From positions 1,054,001-1,118,000 of the forward strand of contig CAWEVL010000011.1 in the NCBI GenBank assembly GCA_963812525.1: a DNA stretch of 64,000 nt, given 5' to 3'. Under the pieces are notes generated by a model. It made no database searches and had not been told where the DNA came from. It saw only the letters and a list, made by a program, of their open reading frames with translations. Origin of the DNA: Bog-756 sp963812525 (GTDB lineage: Bacteria; Actinomycetota; Acidimicrobiia; Acidimicrobiales; RAAP-2). A program made the translations under genes and the position numbers. This document shows positions 43,601 to 53,000 of the stretch, in pieces; the first letter of the stretch is position 1; every line of letters begins with the position of its first letter.

Positions 43601-45848
43601 CGATGCCGGTGCCGTCGAGGGTGAAGCTGGTCGGCGAGGTGCTGGTGGTGTTGCCCGGAGGGTTGGGGTTGCCGATGTCGGTGCACGTCCACGAGGCGGG
43701 GCAGGGGTTGGTCGGCGCCTGGGGGACCAGGGTGGTGGTCACCGGGGCACCGACGGCCAGGTTGGTGAAGGAGGCGGTGCCGGTGTTGGAGGCCGATCCC
43801 GAGTCCACGGCCAGTCCGTCCAGGGTGGTCGCCGGCATGTCGATGTCGACGGTGGAGCCCGGGATCAGGGTGTAGTGCACGCCGTCGGTGGATACCCCGG
43901 CGCTGAACAGGTTCCCGACCCGTTGGATCATGACGTACTGGGGCAGCACCGACGGGTAGAGCTTGGTCAGCTCGAGCGCGGTCCCGCCGAAGGCCGTCCG
44001 GTACCAGAACTCGATGTCGGGCAGGGGATTCCCCTCGGTCGAGTCGTTGGGATAGGCCAGCACGCCGTAGAACGGTGCGGTGGGGTCGTTGGACTGACGG
44101 TCCATGAGGCCGGCCTGCGGCTGGGTGTTCTGGGTGGACTGGGAGGTGATCTCCACGCTGGACTGGGAGTCGCCGGTGACCGGGGTCGAGATCAGCCGGA
44201 ACTGGTCCGAGGTGCCGTGGATCTCGGCCCCCGAGGCGGTGACCGTCAGCGTCCCGTTCGAGGTCGACTCGGAGCCGGCCACTCCCGGGGAGCGGATGTC
44301 CTGACACGTCACCGGCCCGGCACCGGCGTTGGCCGGGTTCAGCGTGGCCGGGCAGTTGGGGTCGGCCGGCGGCGTGGCCGTCGAGCTGTTGAGGCCGAAG
44401 GCGTACAGGTCGTGGTTGAGATCGCCCACGTAGAACTGGCTGCGGGCCACGGAGACGGCCCCGTAGGTGGCCGCGGGCAGCTGGTAGGAGTAGAGGAGCT
44501 GGCCGTTGGCCGCGTTGACCACTTCGAACTCGTTGCCCTCGCCGTACCCGATGAGCCCGTTCACGTAGGCCGGGGCCCCGATGACGGGCTGCTCGGTCTG
44601 GCGTATCCACTGGGTGGCGCCGGTACCCGGGTTGTAGGCCCCGATCGAGCCACCCGACCCGCGCCCGTTGAGCTGGTTGTGGCCGCCGGCGTAGTAGAGC
44701 GTGTTGTTGGCGAAGATGCCCGAGGCGATGGTGCCGTCACCGCCCGTCGGGCCCGCGCCCCCGATGGCGATCTGGTGCTGCCAGAGGGGCGGGTTGGGAT
44801 CGGGATGACCCAGCTCGAGATCGGAGCGCTTCCAGGTGTACACGATCCCGTTCTTGTTGGCCGCGGTGATCAGCTGGTCCCCGGCGGCATCGGTGGTCAA
44901 CGTCGGGGTGGTGCCCCAGTCGGAGTCGGACACCGCCGCCTCGAAGGGGAGCTGCCACGACCCTTCGTAGGTCAGGGTGGACGAGTTGATGGCCACGATG
45001 GCCTGGGACTGGGTCTGGGTGTAGTCGTTGAGGGTCCCGGTGGTGCAGAAGATGGTGGCCGGGGTGGTCGAGGTGTCCAGGGTGGGGGTGGTCCACACGC
45101 CCCCGCCCACCTGGCCGTTGGGGACGAAGTTGTAGGTGTTGACCAGGAGGTGGGTGGTGAGGTTGACCTGCAGGAGCTGACCCTGGACCAGCGGGTTGTC
45201 ACAGTTGGAGGCGATGCCGATGTAGGCGAAGCCGTTGTAGATGAGCGGGCTCGACCAGTTGTAGTGGGCCCCGGCCTGCGTGTTGTCTCCGGTGTAGACG
45301 TCCCACTCGATGGCACCGGTGGCGGCGTTGAGCGCGTACCAGTAGGGGCCACCGCCGCCTACGTACACCGTACCGTTCACGACGTCGGCCGACGAGGTGA
45401 TCCCGATGGTCGAGGGGAAACAGCCGGCGTCGGTGGTGATGCCCAGGCTCGGGCTCTTCCAGATCTGTGCGCCGGTGGCGGTGTTGACGGCGTACTCGTA
45501 GCCGTCCCAGGACCCGATGTAGGCGGTGGTGCCCACGATCGAGGCAGAGGTGGCCACCGGACCACCGGTGGCGAACGCCCACTTCTCCTTCAGGGTCGGG
45601 GCCTTGGCCACACTGAGGTTGGGATCGACGGTGGCGTTGGTGCGCGAGGTGTTCTGCAGGAACATGGGCCAGTCCTGATAGCTGGTCGCGGCGGCGGGCT
45701 TGGCGGTGGCGGCCAGGGTGACCAGCCCGGCAGCCACGACCACGGCGGCCAGGAGGAGCCGCAGCCCGCGGCCCAGACGACTCCGCGCCGGTCGCCGAAC
45801 CCCCACGCCGCGTCGGACCGTCGCCCGCTCCGTGTCCCCGTACCTCAT
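40680..45848 (-). CDS. Giant secreted PQQ-like beta-propeller protein with six lectin-like modules
   Basis: The 1722-residue protein has a signal peptide (LLLAAVVVAAGLVTLAATA), a PQQ-type propeller (about 50-490) with repeated AYIGSWDGYEYAVNTATGAQIW-like blades, and six lectin-like modules starting near residues 499, 716, 919, 1146, 1341 and 1537. Modules open with C-P-x-x-W-(S/T)-C-x-D-I-G and contain DIWGTADAFH, DGTVSAHV and KAGVMxRATTDPGSPYY; they resemble DUF1349/concanavalin-A-like lectin domains. No enzyme site is evident. The module order matches that of 50023-54438, with one extra copy (modules 4 and 5 are near-duplicates). It is between two glycosyltransferase genes, so it probably binds or organises the exported polymer. 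ATG 45848 chosen by GGGGCAGGGG upstream. Confidence 0.82.
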   Translation of the reverse strand: MRYGDTERATVRRGVGVRRPARSRLGRGLRLLLAAVVVAAGLVTLAATAKPAAATSYQDWPMFLQNTSRTNATVDPNLSVAKAPTLKEKWAFATGGPVATSASIVGTTAYIGSWDGYEYAVNTATGAQIWKSPSLGITTDAGCFPSTIGITSSADVVNGTVYVGGGGPYWYALNAATGAIEWDVYTGDNTQAGAHYNWSSPLIYNGFAYIGIASNCDNPLVQGQLLQVNLTTHLLVNTYNFVPNGQVGGGVWTTPTLDTSTTPATIFCTTGTLNDYTQTQSQAIVAINSSTLTYEGSWQLPFEAAVSDSDWGTTPTLTTDAAGDQLITAANKNGIVYTWKRSDLELGHPDPNPPLWQHQIAIGGAGPTGGDGTIASGIFANNTLYYAGGHNQLNGRGSGGSIGAYNPGTGATQWIRQTEQPVIGAPAYVNGLIGYGEGNEFEVVNAANGQLLYSYQLPAATYGAVSVARSQFYVGDLNHDLYAFGLNSSTATPPADPNCPATLNPANAGAGPVTCQDIRSPGVAGSESTSNGTLTVTASGAEIHGTSDQFRLISTPVTGDSQSSVEITSQSTQNTQPQAGLMDRQSNDPTAPFYGVLAYPNDSTEGNPLPDIEFWYRTAFGGTALELTKLYPSVLPQYVMIQRVGNLFSAGVSTDGVHYTLIPGSTVDIDMPATTLDGLAVDSGSASNTGTASFTNLAVGAPVTTTLVPQAPTNPCPASWTCTDIGNPNPPGNTTSTSPTSFTLDGTGIGIGNATDSFHYVSQTTTGDETLSAQVVTQAGSPATSQEGIMMRANLLPSSPYYAVLFNPGGSATVSWRYYDGVTDGTTTLPLPTVKSPAYVEIVSYNDTAISPAQQFFSTETSTDGVNWTPVLGSSQAIPMGTNYLAGMAATADSPRVTPPVVFNAVTLASITSPPPSICPQDFTCSDLGTNILPGNQIYINPAEPTSPSTTGVWTIQGSGSDIWSVFDNFRYEYENFPDDPANSPNGDGTVSARVVSQTGYTDGFTKTGVMIRGQNGSDPQAPYYGVFATPANGVIVQWRAGEGAQTNQLLANPAGGSSNLPAVTPVYVLAERYTDTTTGVVYYAGFTSTDGVNWTWIPGSTVALNLTGFLTSGIATDSHNDAAYTVATVDNLAQFGGACPPPGVCPNGWSCSDIGGALPPGQDSLTNGTWSEVGGGGDIWTTADAFHLVNQTLTGDGSVTAHITSQQNTSPFAKAGPMLRATTDPGSPYYAAFVTPGQGIAVQWRPTQGAATSQILVPGTAPVYLKVTRYTSGATVYYSAYSSPDGTAWTLVPGSTQVLAMTGTLLAGFGITSHAQGTGSAVTLDTVAVTPGETPPPGVCPTGWSCTDIGGALPSGSDSLTNGTWSEVGGGGDIWGTADAFHLAAQTLTGDGTVSAHVTAQQNTSVWAKAGVMLRATTDPGSPYYAAFVTPGQGIAVQWRGTQGGSSSQVSVPGTVPVYLEIGRYTSGTTTTYSAYTSPDGVTWTLVPGSAQVLTLPQPLLAGLAVTSHNQGTGSAVTLDTVAITPGSFPPSSLNCPAAWSCSDIGAVTPIGGQTTSGATWTLKAGGPDIWGTADAFHYVWQPLAANGTVASQVTSVTATDPWAKAGVMVRATTDPGSPYYAVYVTGGNGVVVQERTAQGVNAVQLAALAGTAPLYVEVTRTGTTFAAATSPDGITWTPVTGSAATVASLSGPVLAGAAVTSHSPAALATVGLNALTVTGS

Positions 45849-45921
45849 GCCCCTGCCCCTGCCCCTTCGTTTCTGCGCGTGCCTACTCCAGTGCTGTCGC
45901 CCCCGGTGCGGAGGAGCCCCC

Positions 45922-46770
45922 TCACACGGCCGCTTGCTGCCGGCGACGCCGGGTGACGGCAGCGTGGTCGATCGAGGTCGGGACATCCGCGGCCGATCCG
46001 GTCGCCACGCGAGGAACCCCCGGGTCGAGGGTGCTCAGCTGCGGGTACATCCGCCACACCTCACCGAGGGCCCGGAGGATCACCTTGGGCTTGGCCCCGC
46101 GAGCCGTGCCGGCGGTCCGGGGCAGATGGGTGACGCCCACCTCCACGATGGCCGAACCCCGGCGGGCCAGCTTGACCATGATCTCGGTGTCGATCATGGC
46201 GCCGCGGCTCTCGATGTCCACTGAGGCCAGGGGCTCCCGGCGGTAGAGCTTGAAGGCGCAGTCCACATCGCGCACCGGCACGTAGAACAGCGCCCGAACC
46301 AGCCGGTTCCACGCCCAGGCGTTGGCCCTGCGCATGAACGGGTCCTGCCGTACGCGACGGAAGCCGGCCACCACATCGGCCTGGTCGGCCCAGGCCAGCA
46401 GGAGGGGCAGCTCGTTCATGTCGAACTGGTTGTCGCTGTCGGTGTAGAACACGTAGTCCAACCGGGCGTCGGCGAACCCGGAGCGCAGCGCCTGTCCGTA
46501 GCCGAGGTTGCGGGGATGCTGGACCAGCCGGACCTCGGGGTGGCTCACGGCGCGGGCCCGGACCAGTTCGGCGGTCCGGTCGGTGGAGCCGTCGTCGACC
46601 ACGATGATCTCGAAGCTCGAGCAGTGGCACGAGGCGATGGTCACGGTGTCGTCGATCGCCTTGTCGACGTTCTCCTCCTCGTTGAAGGCCGGGAGCACGA
46701 AGGACACGGCGTGTCCTGGGGCACTTCGGGTACCGATACGAGGGGGGGCCTCGAGGGGCTCGGTGGTCAT
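45922..46770 (-). CDS. Family 2 glycosyltransferase (dolichol-phosphate-mannose-synthase-like)
   Basis: The 282-residue soluble GT-A protein has SFVLPAFNEEENVDKAI, IIVVDDGSTDRTAELVR, the NLGYGQALRSGF motif, FYTDSDNQFD (DxD) and DVDCAFKLYRRE, all typical of polyprenyl-phosphate mannose/glucose synthases. Without C-terminal membrane helices it probably charges a polyprenyl phosphate at the membrane surface, which would feed the GT-C enzyme in the same operon. A GGAGGCGG ribosome site precedes its ATG. First gene of the operon; the twin palindrome lies about 330-350 bp upstream. Confidence 0.87.
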   Translation of the reverse strand: MTTEPLEAPPRIGTRSAPGHAVSFVLPAFNEEENVDKAIDDTVTIASCHCSSFEIIVVDDGSTDRTAELVRARAVSHPEVRLVQHPRNLGYGQALRSGFADARLDYVFYTDSDNQFDMNELPLLLAWADQADVVAGFRRVRQDPFMRRANAWAWNRLVRALFYVPVRDVDCAFKLYRREPLASVDIESRGAMIDTEIMVKLARRGSAIVEVGVTHLPRTAGTARGAKPKVILRALGEVWRMYPQLSTLDPGVPRVATGSAADVPTSIDHAAVTRRRRQQAAV

Positions 46771-47068
46771 TGGATGTTCCGCCTCCGGTAGTCGGGCCCG
46801 GGCGCCGGGCGGGAGCTACTGCCAAGCAACCACAAAACATCGGGGCAGTCCACGCGCAGGGACGATGTTAATGACGGCGTAACAGTTGTACCCATTCCAT
46901 CCACAGGGAGCGGAAAAGTCAAATGAAATATCGGGGCACACACCCGTTCATGACATGGAAACGATTCGAACACCTTCGGCAATAGATTCATGTACTGAAC
47001 TGGCAGAACGGTTGACTGACACCTCATGTTGTCACGCGGCTCCAAACGGACTCACTGTGTCCATTTCA

Positions 47069-47081
47069 CTACCGTCGGTAG
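47069..47081. promoter_or_regulatory. Perfect palindrome CTACCG-T-CGGTAG
   Basis: Six-base arms around one base, immediately downstream (minus strand) of site B of the twin element. It may be a separate operator or part of the promoter. Confidence 0.4.
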
Positions 47082-47092
47082 CACTCATTTGA

Positions 47093-47125
47093 CACTAAAC
47101 GGTCGGTGCTACCACGTACAGTGGT
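47093..47125 (-). promoter_or_regulatory. Twin palindrome operator upstream of the GT2-propeller operon
   Basis: Read on the minus strand, site A is ACCAC-TGTAC-GTGGT (centre 47118) and is followed by GTAG, as at the sulfatase promoter. Site B is ACC-GTTTA-GTG (centre 47098). Spacing is 20 bp and the A-then-B order relative to the gene is the same as at the other three promoters. A further CAC-N5-GTG site is centred at 47180, 62 bp upstream. Confidence 0.55.
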
Positions 47126-47252
47126 GGACCCACCTCGGAACTCATTGTGCATCCGCCAACCACATGCCGACCATCACAAGCAGTGATCGCATCGTCTCCC
47201 TCTGACTCAATACGGAGAGTGAGGGGTTTGATCGCGTTCGGTTGCCTTCTGT

Positions 47253-49985
47253 TCACTGCTCGGTAACGGAGTCGACCGTGGCCGTGGTGAGCTGACCTTG
47301 GTTGTGCGACGTGACCGCCACACCGGCCAACACGTTGGCGGGGAGTGCGACGGTCACCGACGACCCGGCGATCGGCGTCCAGGTGAGACCGTCAGGTGAC
47401 GTGGATGCCGTGAACGTGCTCCCGGCGCGGGTCACCGACACGAACGCCGGCGCCACCCCGGACGGGTTGGCCACCGTTTGGGTGCCGCCACCCTGCTTCG
47501 ACCGCACCTGGACCTTGATGCCGGCACCCGAGGTGACCACCACCGAGTACTCGGGCGAGCTCGGGTCGGTGGTGGCCCTCACCATCACCCCGGTCTTGGT
47601 GTTGGTGCTGGTGCGCGTCTCGCTCACCACCCGGGCGCTCACCGTCCCGTCCCCGGTCATCGGCTCGGACACGAACCGGAACTGGTCGGCGGTGCCGAAG
47701 ATGTCGGCCCCGCCGGCAGTGATGGTCCAGGTGCCCGTGCCGGGGTTGTAGGACTGGCCGCCGGCCGGCGCCGGAGCGCCGATGTCGGCACAGCTGAACG
47801 GCGACGGGCACGTCGGTGGTGGCCCGGTGGTGGTCGTGGTGGTGGTGGTGCTCGTCGTGGTCGTCGTGGTGGTGGTCGGCGGGGACGACGCCACCCCGGG
47901 AGACACCGAGTCCATGGTGACCGAGCCCAGCGTGCCGGAATTGTGGGAGGTGACGGCCAGGCCGGCCAGCACCGTGGCCGGCAAGGCGAGGGTGGTGGTC
48001 GAACCCGGGACGGGGGTCCACGTGCTGCCGTCGGGAGACGTCGACGCGGTGAGGGTGGACCCCGAACGGGTCACCGACAGGTAGGCCGGTACCGCGCCGG
48101 CCGGATTGGCCAGCTTGGCGGTCGTCCCCCCCAGGGTCGAGCGCACCTGGACCTTGATGCCGGCCCCCGGAGTGACCACCACCGAGTATTCGGGTGAGCC
48201 GGGGTCGGACGTGGCCCGCACCATCACCCCGGCCTTGGCCTGGGTGCTCGAGTTGGACTGGGTGGTCACCTGGGCGCTGACCGTCCCGTCCCCGACCATG
48301 GGCTGGGAGACGAAGCGGAACTGATCGGCGGTGCCCGAGATGTCGGACCCACCCCCGGCGATGGTCCAGGTGCCCGTGTTGGGGTCGTAGGACTGGCTGC
48401 CCGCCGGGGTGGGACTGCCGATGTCGGCACAGCTGAACGGCGAGGGGCAGGGCACCGGAGGGAGCGGGGCCGGTGGACTGGCGCTCGCCAACACCGAGTC
48501 GAACGTGGCCGTGGCGGCCGAGCCGGGCTGGCCCGAACTGACCGCCAGTCCTCCCACCGGTGAGCCTCCCAGGCCCAACACCGCCGTCGAGCCGGGCACG
48601 GGGGTCCAGTTGATCCCGTCGGGCGACGTATCCGTGGTCAGTACCCCTCCGGACTGGGTGATCCACAGGAATGCGGGCAGGGCCACCGACGTGTCGAGCA
48701 CGGTCGAGGTGGGTCCACCGGCTACCGCCCGGTCCACCACCTCGAGGTCACCGCTCGGGGAGACCACGGCGGCGTAGTACGGCGAGCCCGGATCGGTGGT
48801 GGACCGCACCATGACCCCGGCCCTCCCCCCCGAGAGGGTGGCCACACGGGCCGCCACTCCCCCGCTGCCGGTGAGGGCGTGACCGACCAGGTGGAGCTGG
48901 TCGGCGGTGCCCCCGAGGCCGGTGCCGCCCCCCGACACGCTCCAGGTCCCCGAGCCCGGCGCGAAGGACTGGCTGCCGGGGGGCGCGGGCGTGCCGATGT
49001 CGGAACCCGTCCAGCCGGCGGTGGTGTCGTCGGTCCACTGCACGTGCGACGGCAAGGACGAGAAGGTGCCCACCGTGGTGACCTGGGCCACCACGGTGTC
49101 CTCCCCCGGGGTCCCCGAGAAGGCGTAGGTGGCGTTCCCGTTGGCGTCCGTCACTCCCGTCCCCGTCGTGCCGGCCTCGGGTCCGCTGGTGACGACGAAG
49201 GACACCGTGGCGTGAGGGATGCCCTGACCGCTGCCGTCCAGCAGGGTGGCCGTCTCGGTGACGGTCGAGCCGGCGAAGGCCGTGGCCGCCGACGGTGCCA
49301 GGGCGAGGGTGGCGTCGTCCGACCCGGGGGCTCCGATGGGTCGCCACTGGATCGACTCGTTGTGCTTCGGCGAACAGGACCCGGGATCGATGCCTCCCGT
49401 GTCGATCACATGGGTGGAGTCGACCAGGGTGGTGGCGACGCCGCCCACCGTGATGGTCACGGTGGGCGGCACGGTGATGGGTGTGCACGTGGAGGGGAAG
49501 CCGCTGGTGTCGAAGTTGTCAAAACCGGGGTTGGAGGCGGGCGGGTTGGCGGTGAGGATGACGCTCTGGCCCGGCGGGACGGCGAAGGAGCCCCACAGAT
49601 TGTCGAAGACCTTGCCTCCGGGCAGGGAGGAGTGGTCGTCCACGGTGACCCGGGACACGGTGATCGGGGAGGCGGTCGGGTTGTCCAGCCGGATGGCCCC
49701 GGCGTCGTAGCAGGTGGTGAGGGTGCCGCACGCCCCCTGGCCGGGCACCGTGTTTCCCAGGAAGGTCACCCCGGGCGAGCCGGCCCACGGGACCGGGAAG
49801 GCAGCCGGATCAGGGGTGATGGTCTCCTTGTCCTCGGCGTAGCCGACGAAGACCGACAGCCCACCGGCTGTCGCCGACGCCCCACCGGCGGACGGCAGGG
49901 CGCGGAGCCCGACCCATCCGAGCAGCAGGGCCAACGCGGCCACCACCACCATCCCGCCGGTCCTCGTCCGCCGGAGTGTCCTCAT
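47253..49985 (-). CDS. Secreted protein with an Ig-like domain and three lectin-like modules
   Basis: The 910-residue protein has a signal peptide (MVVVAALALLLGWVGL), a novel N-terminal beta-rich domain (about 40-220, SVFVGYAEDKETITPDP to DPGSCSPKHNESIQW), an invasin-type Ig domain (about 235-320, ATAFAGSTVTETATLLDGSG), and lectin-like modules starting near residues 325, 513 and 726. A Thr-rich linker separates the last two. Modules 2 and 3 are nearly identical in layout (CPSPFSCADIG). It follows the propeller gene by 37 bp. Function is inferred as polymer binding on the surface. Confidence 0.8.
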   Translation of the reverse strand: MRTLRRTRTGGMVVVAALALLLGWVGLRALPSAGGASATAGGLSVFVGYAEDKETITPDPAAFPVPWAGSPGVTFLGNTVPGQGACGTLTTCYDAGAIRLDNPTASPITVSRVTVDDHSSLPGGKVFDNLWGSFAVPPGQSVILTANPPASNPGFDNFDTSGFPSTCTPITVPPTVTITVGGVATTLVDSTHVIDTGGIDPGSCSPKHNESIQWRPIGAPGSDDATLALAPSAATAFAGSTVTETATLLDGSGQGIPHATVSFVVTSGPEAGTTGTGVTDANGNATYAFSGTPGEDTVVAQVTTVGTFSSLPSHVQWTDDTTAGWTGSDIGTPAPPGSQSFAPGSGTWSVSGGGTGLGGTADQLHLVGHALTGSGGVAARVATLSGGRAGVMVRSTTDPGSPYYAAVVSPSGDLEVVDRAVAGGPTSTVLDTSVALPAFLWITQSGGVLTTDTSPDGINWTPVPGSTAVLGLGGSPVGGLAVSSGQPGSAATATFDSVLASASPPAPLPPVPCPSPFSCADIGSPTPAGSQSYDPNTGTWTIAGGGSDISGTADQFRFVSQPMVGDGTVSAQVTTQSNSSTQAKAGVMVRATSDPGSPEYSVVVTPGAGIKVQVRSTLGGTTAKLANPAGAVPAYLSVTRSGSTLTASTSPDGSTWTPVPGSTTTLALPATVLAGLAVTSHNSGTLGSVTMDSVSPGVASSPPTTTTTTTTSTTTTTTTTGPPPTCPSPFSCADIGAPAPAGGQSYNPGTGTWTITAGGADIFGTADQFRFVSEPMTGDGTVSARVVSETRTSTNTKTGVMVRATTDPSSPEYSVVVTSGAGIKVQVRSKQGGGTQTVANPSGVAPAFVSVTRAGSTFTASTSPDGLTWTPIAGSSVTVALPANVLAGVAVTSHNQGQLTTATVDSVTEQ

Positions 49986-50022
49986 CCCCGAGCACCGGCG
50001 GGGAGCGGGAGGTGCACGGCCC

Positions 50023-53000
50023 TCACGGGCTCCCGACCACTGAGTCGAAGACCACGGTGCCGGCCTTGCCGTTGCTGTGGGAGGTCACCGCCAACCCGCG
50101 GAGCAGCGGGCCGGTCAGACCGGCCAGGGTCTTGGTGGCGCCCGGCACCGTCGTCCACGTGACCCCGTCGGGCGAGGTGGCCGCGGTGAAGGTGGTACCG
50201 GTCCGGGTCACCCGGAGGTAGACCGGGGCCACTCCGGCCACGGTCACCTGGCCGGTCGACCCGCCGGACGCGGCGCGCCACTGCACGGCCAACCCGTTGC
50301 CGGGGGTGGCGAAGGCGGCGTAGTAGGCCGAGCCCGGGTCGGTGGTGGCCCGCAGCATCGGCCCGGCCTTGGCCCAGGTGCTCGGCGAGCTCAGCGACGC
50401 CACCCGGGTACTCAGGCTCCCGTCACCGGCCAGGCTCTGCCAGGCGAAGTGGAAGGCGTCGGCGGTGCCGAAGATGTCGGCCCCTCCCCCCAGGATGGTC
50501 CAGGTCCCGCCGCTGAGGCTCTGCGACCCGGCCGGCGAGGCTGCCCCGATGTCCCCGCAGGTCCAGCCGCTCGGACAGGCGAAGCCCGGGGGCGGCACCT
50601 CGCCCGGGGCAACGGCCACCGAGTCGAAGGTCACGGTGCCTCCCACCCCCTGGGCGTGGGAGGTGAGCGCCAACCCGGCCTGGAGGGTGCCCGGCATGGC
50701 CAGGACCACCGTGGAGCCGGGCACCGCCGTCCAGGTGGTCCCGTCGGGCGAGGTATAGGCGGTGTAGTAGGTCTGTGGGCTGGAGCCCGACGTGGTGAAC
50801 CTGCCCACCCGCAGGTAGACCGGTGCCGCCCCGGTGGCCAGCACCTGGGTGCTGGCTCCGCCCTGGGCGGCGCGCCACTGCACGGCCACGCCGTTGCCGG
50901 GGGTGACGAACACCCCGAAGTAGGGCGAGCCGGGATCGGTGGTGGCTCGCACCATCACCCCGGCCTTGGCCCAGGCGTTGGTGTTCTGCTGGGAGGTCAC
51001 GTGGGCGGTGACCGTCCCGTCGGCGGCCAGCGGCTCGGTCACCAGGTGCAAGGCGTCCGCCGTGCCCCAGATGTCCCCGCCACCGGCGGTCTCGGTCCAC
51101 GACCCGTTGACCAGTGAGTCCTGCCCCGGGGGCAGGGCCCCCCCGATGTCGTTGCAGCTCCATCCGCTGGGGCAGAGCAAGGGCGGTGCCTGCTCGGTGG
51201 CCTGTTGGACCACACTGTCGAAGGTGGCCACGGTGAGGTTGAGCGAGCTATTGGCGTCGCTGGCCAGTCCGGCCACCAGGGGTCCGGGCAGGGTCAGGGC
51301 CACCTGGGAGTTGGGCACGTAGGTCCAGGTGACCCCGTCGGTGGACGAGTAGGCGGCGTAGAAGACGTTGCCGGAGGCCGGGTCGGTGTAGCGGGCCGCC
51401 TCGACGTACTGCGGGGCGACAAGGCCGGCTTCGGCCACCTGCTCGGTCTGAGCCGCCTGGGAGGCGCGCCACTGCACGGCCACGCCGTTGGACGGGGTGA
51501 GGAAGACCCCGTAGTAGGGGGCCTGGGCGTCGGTGCCCGACCGGATCATCACCCCCGAGCGCATCCACGGCCCACCCCCGCTCTGCGAGGTGACGTGGGT
51601 CGAGATGGTCCCGTCCCCGTTGGCCGAGCCCGGCACGAAAGGTTGGTACTCGAAGCGGAACTCGTCGTAGACGGACCAGATGTCCCCGCTGCCCTGGACC
51701 GTCCAGCTGCCCCCGTTGACCAACTGGTTGCCGGAGGGCACGCCGGGTCCACCGATGTCGGCGCACGACCAGCCGGTCGGACACACCCCCGGCGGTGGCG
51801 TGCTCACCGCGGCCAGCGCCAGGTGGTCGAAGACCACCGGCACCGTGGACCCGTTGACCCCGCTGCTGGCGGCCAGGCCGGACAGGTAGGTGGAGCCGAA
51901 GGGGAGCACCTGGGTCGAGCCCAGCAGTGGCGTCCAGGTGACTCCGTCAGTGGAGGTGAAGGTGGACAGGGTGGTCTGGGCCGGGCTGAACCGGGCGTCC
52001 TGCCAGGCCACGATGCGCAGGTAGGCCGGGGACACCGAGGCGGCGAGGGGAAGGGTCTGGGCCAGGGCGATGCCGTTGTTGACCCGCCACCGGACGGTGG
52101 CCGACCCGCCCGGGTGGAGGTAGACGCCGTACTCCGGGGCAGTGGGGCTGGTCCCGGCCCGGACCAGCAGGCCCTCTTGCGCCTTGCCCGAGGCGCCCGA
52201 CTGGGTCACCACCCGGGCCGACAGGGAGGTCGAGCCCGAGACCGACTGGTACACGTAGTGCGTCGAATCGGACGAGCCGAGGAACCCCGAACCGGTGCCG
52301 GCCAGGGTCAGGGAGCTCCCGCTGCCGGTGGTGTCACCCACTGGTGAGGGGTTGCCCACGTCGGCGCACGTCCAGCCGGTCGGACACGGGTCGGCCGGGG
52401 GGGCCGGGGCCAGCGTGGTGGTGGGCGCGCCGCCCACCGACAGCGCGGTGAACGAGGCGGCACCGTAGGTCGAGGCCGACCCGGAGGACACGGCCAGGCC
52501 CTCCAGACTGGTGGTGGGCAGGTCGAGCCCGTAGGCGGAGCCGGGGACCAGCTGGTAGGTGACCCCGTCGGTGGACAGGCCGGCCGAGAACTGGTTGCCG
52601 GTCCGCTGGATCATCAACGTGGCCGGGGAGGAGAGCGGCACCTTGGCCAGCTGGACGGCGTTCTTGGACCAGGCCGCACGCCCCCACACCTGGACGTCGG
52701 GGGGCGAGTCGTTGGGGTAGGCCAGCACGGCGTAGAAGGGTGAGGCCACGGCGGCGGTCTGGCGGACCATGAGCCCGGCCTGTTGGGCGAGGCCCACCTG
52801 GGGGACCTGGCCGGTCACCGTCACGCTGGCCTGGGAGTCGCCGCTCACCGGCTCGGACACCAGCCGGAACTGGTCGCCGGTGCCCTTGATACCGGTACCG
52901 GCGGCCGTCACCGTGAGGGTACCGGCGGCGTTCGATTCGCTCCCCTTGGCCGGGGCGTGGATGTCCTGGCAGGTGAAGCCGGGCGGGCAGTTGGCGTCGG

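Larger units (their letters stand above)
46771..47252. other. AT-rich regulatory island upstream of the GT2-propeller operon
   Basis: This 482-bp stretch is near 50 % GC, far below its surroundings. The short frames in it (46886-47092 plus; 46767-47045 minus) lack the local codon bias and are not called. It holds the twin palindrome (47093-47125), a further ATCAC-AAGCA-GTGAT site (47173-47187) and the palindrome CTACCGTCGGTAG (47069-47081). Confidence 0.6.

Noticed and set aside
46767..47092. Two short frames in the AT-rich island, one per strand
   Set aside because: No codon bias, no ribosome site and no recognisable sequence; palindromes explain the region better.
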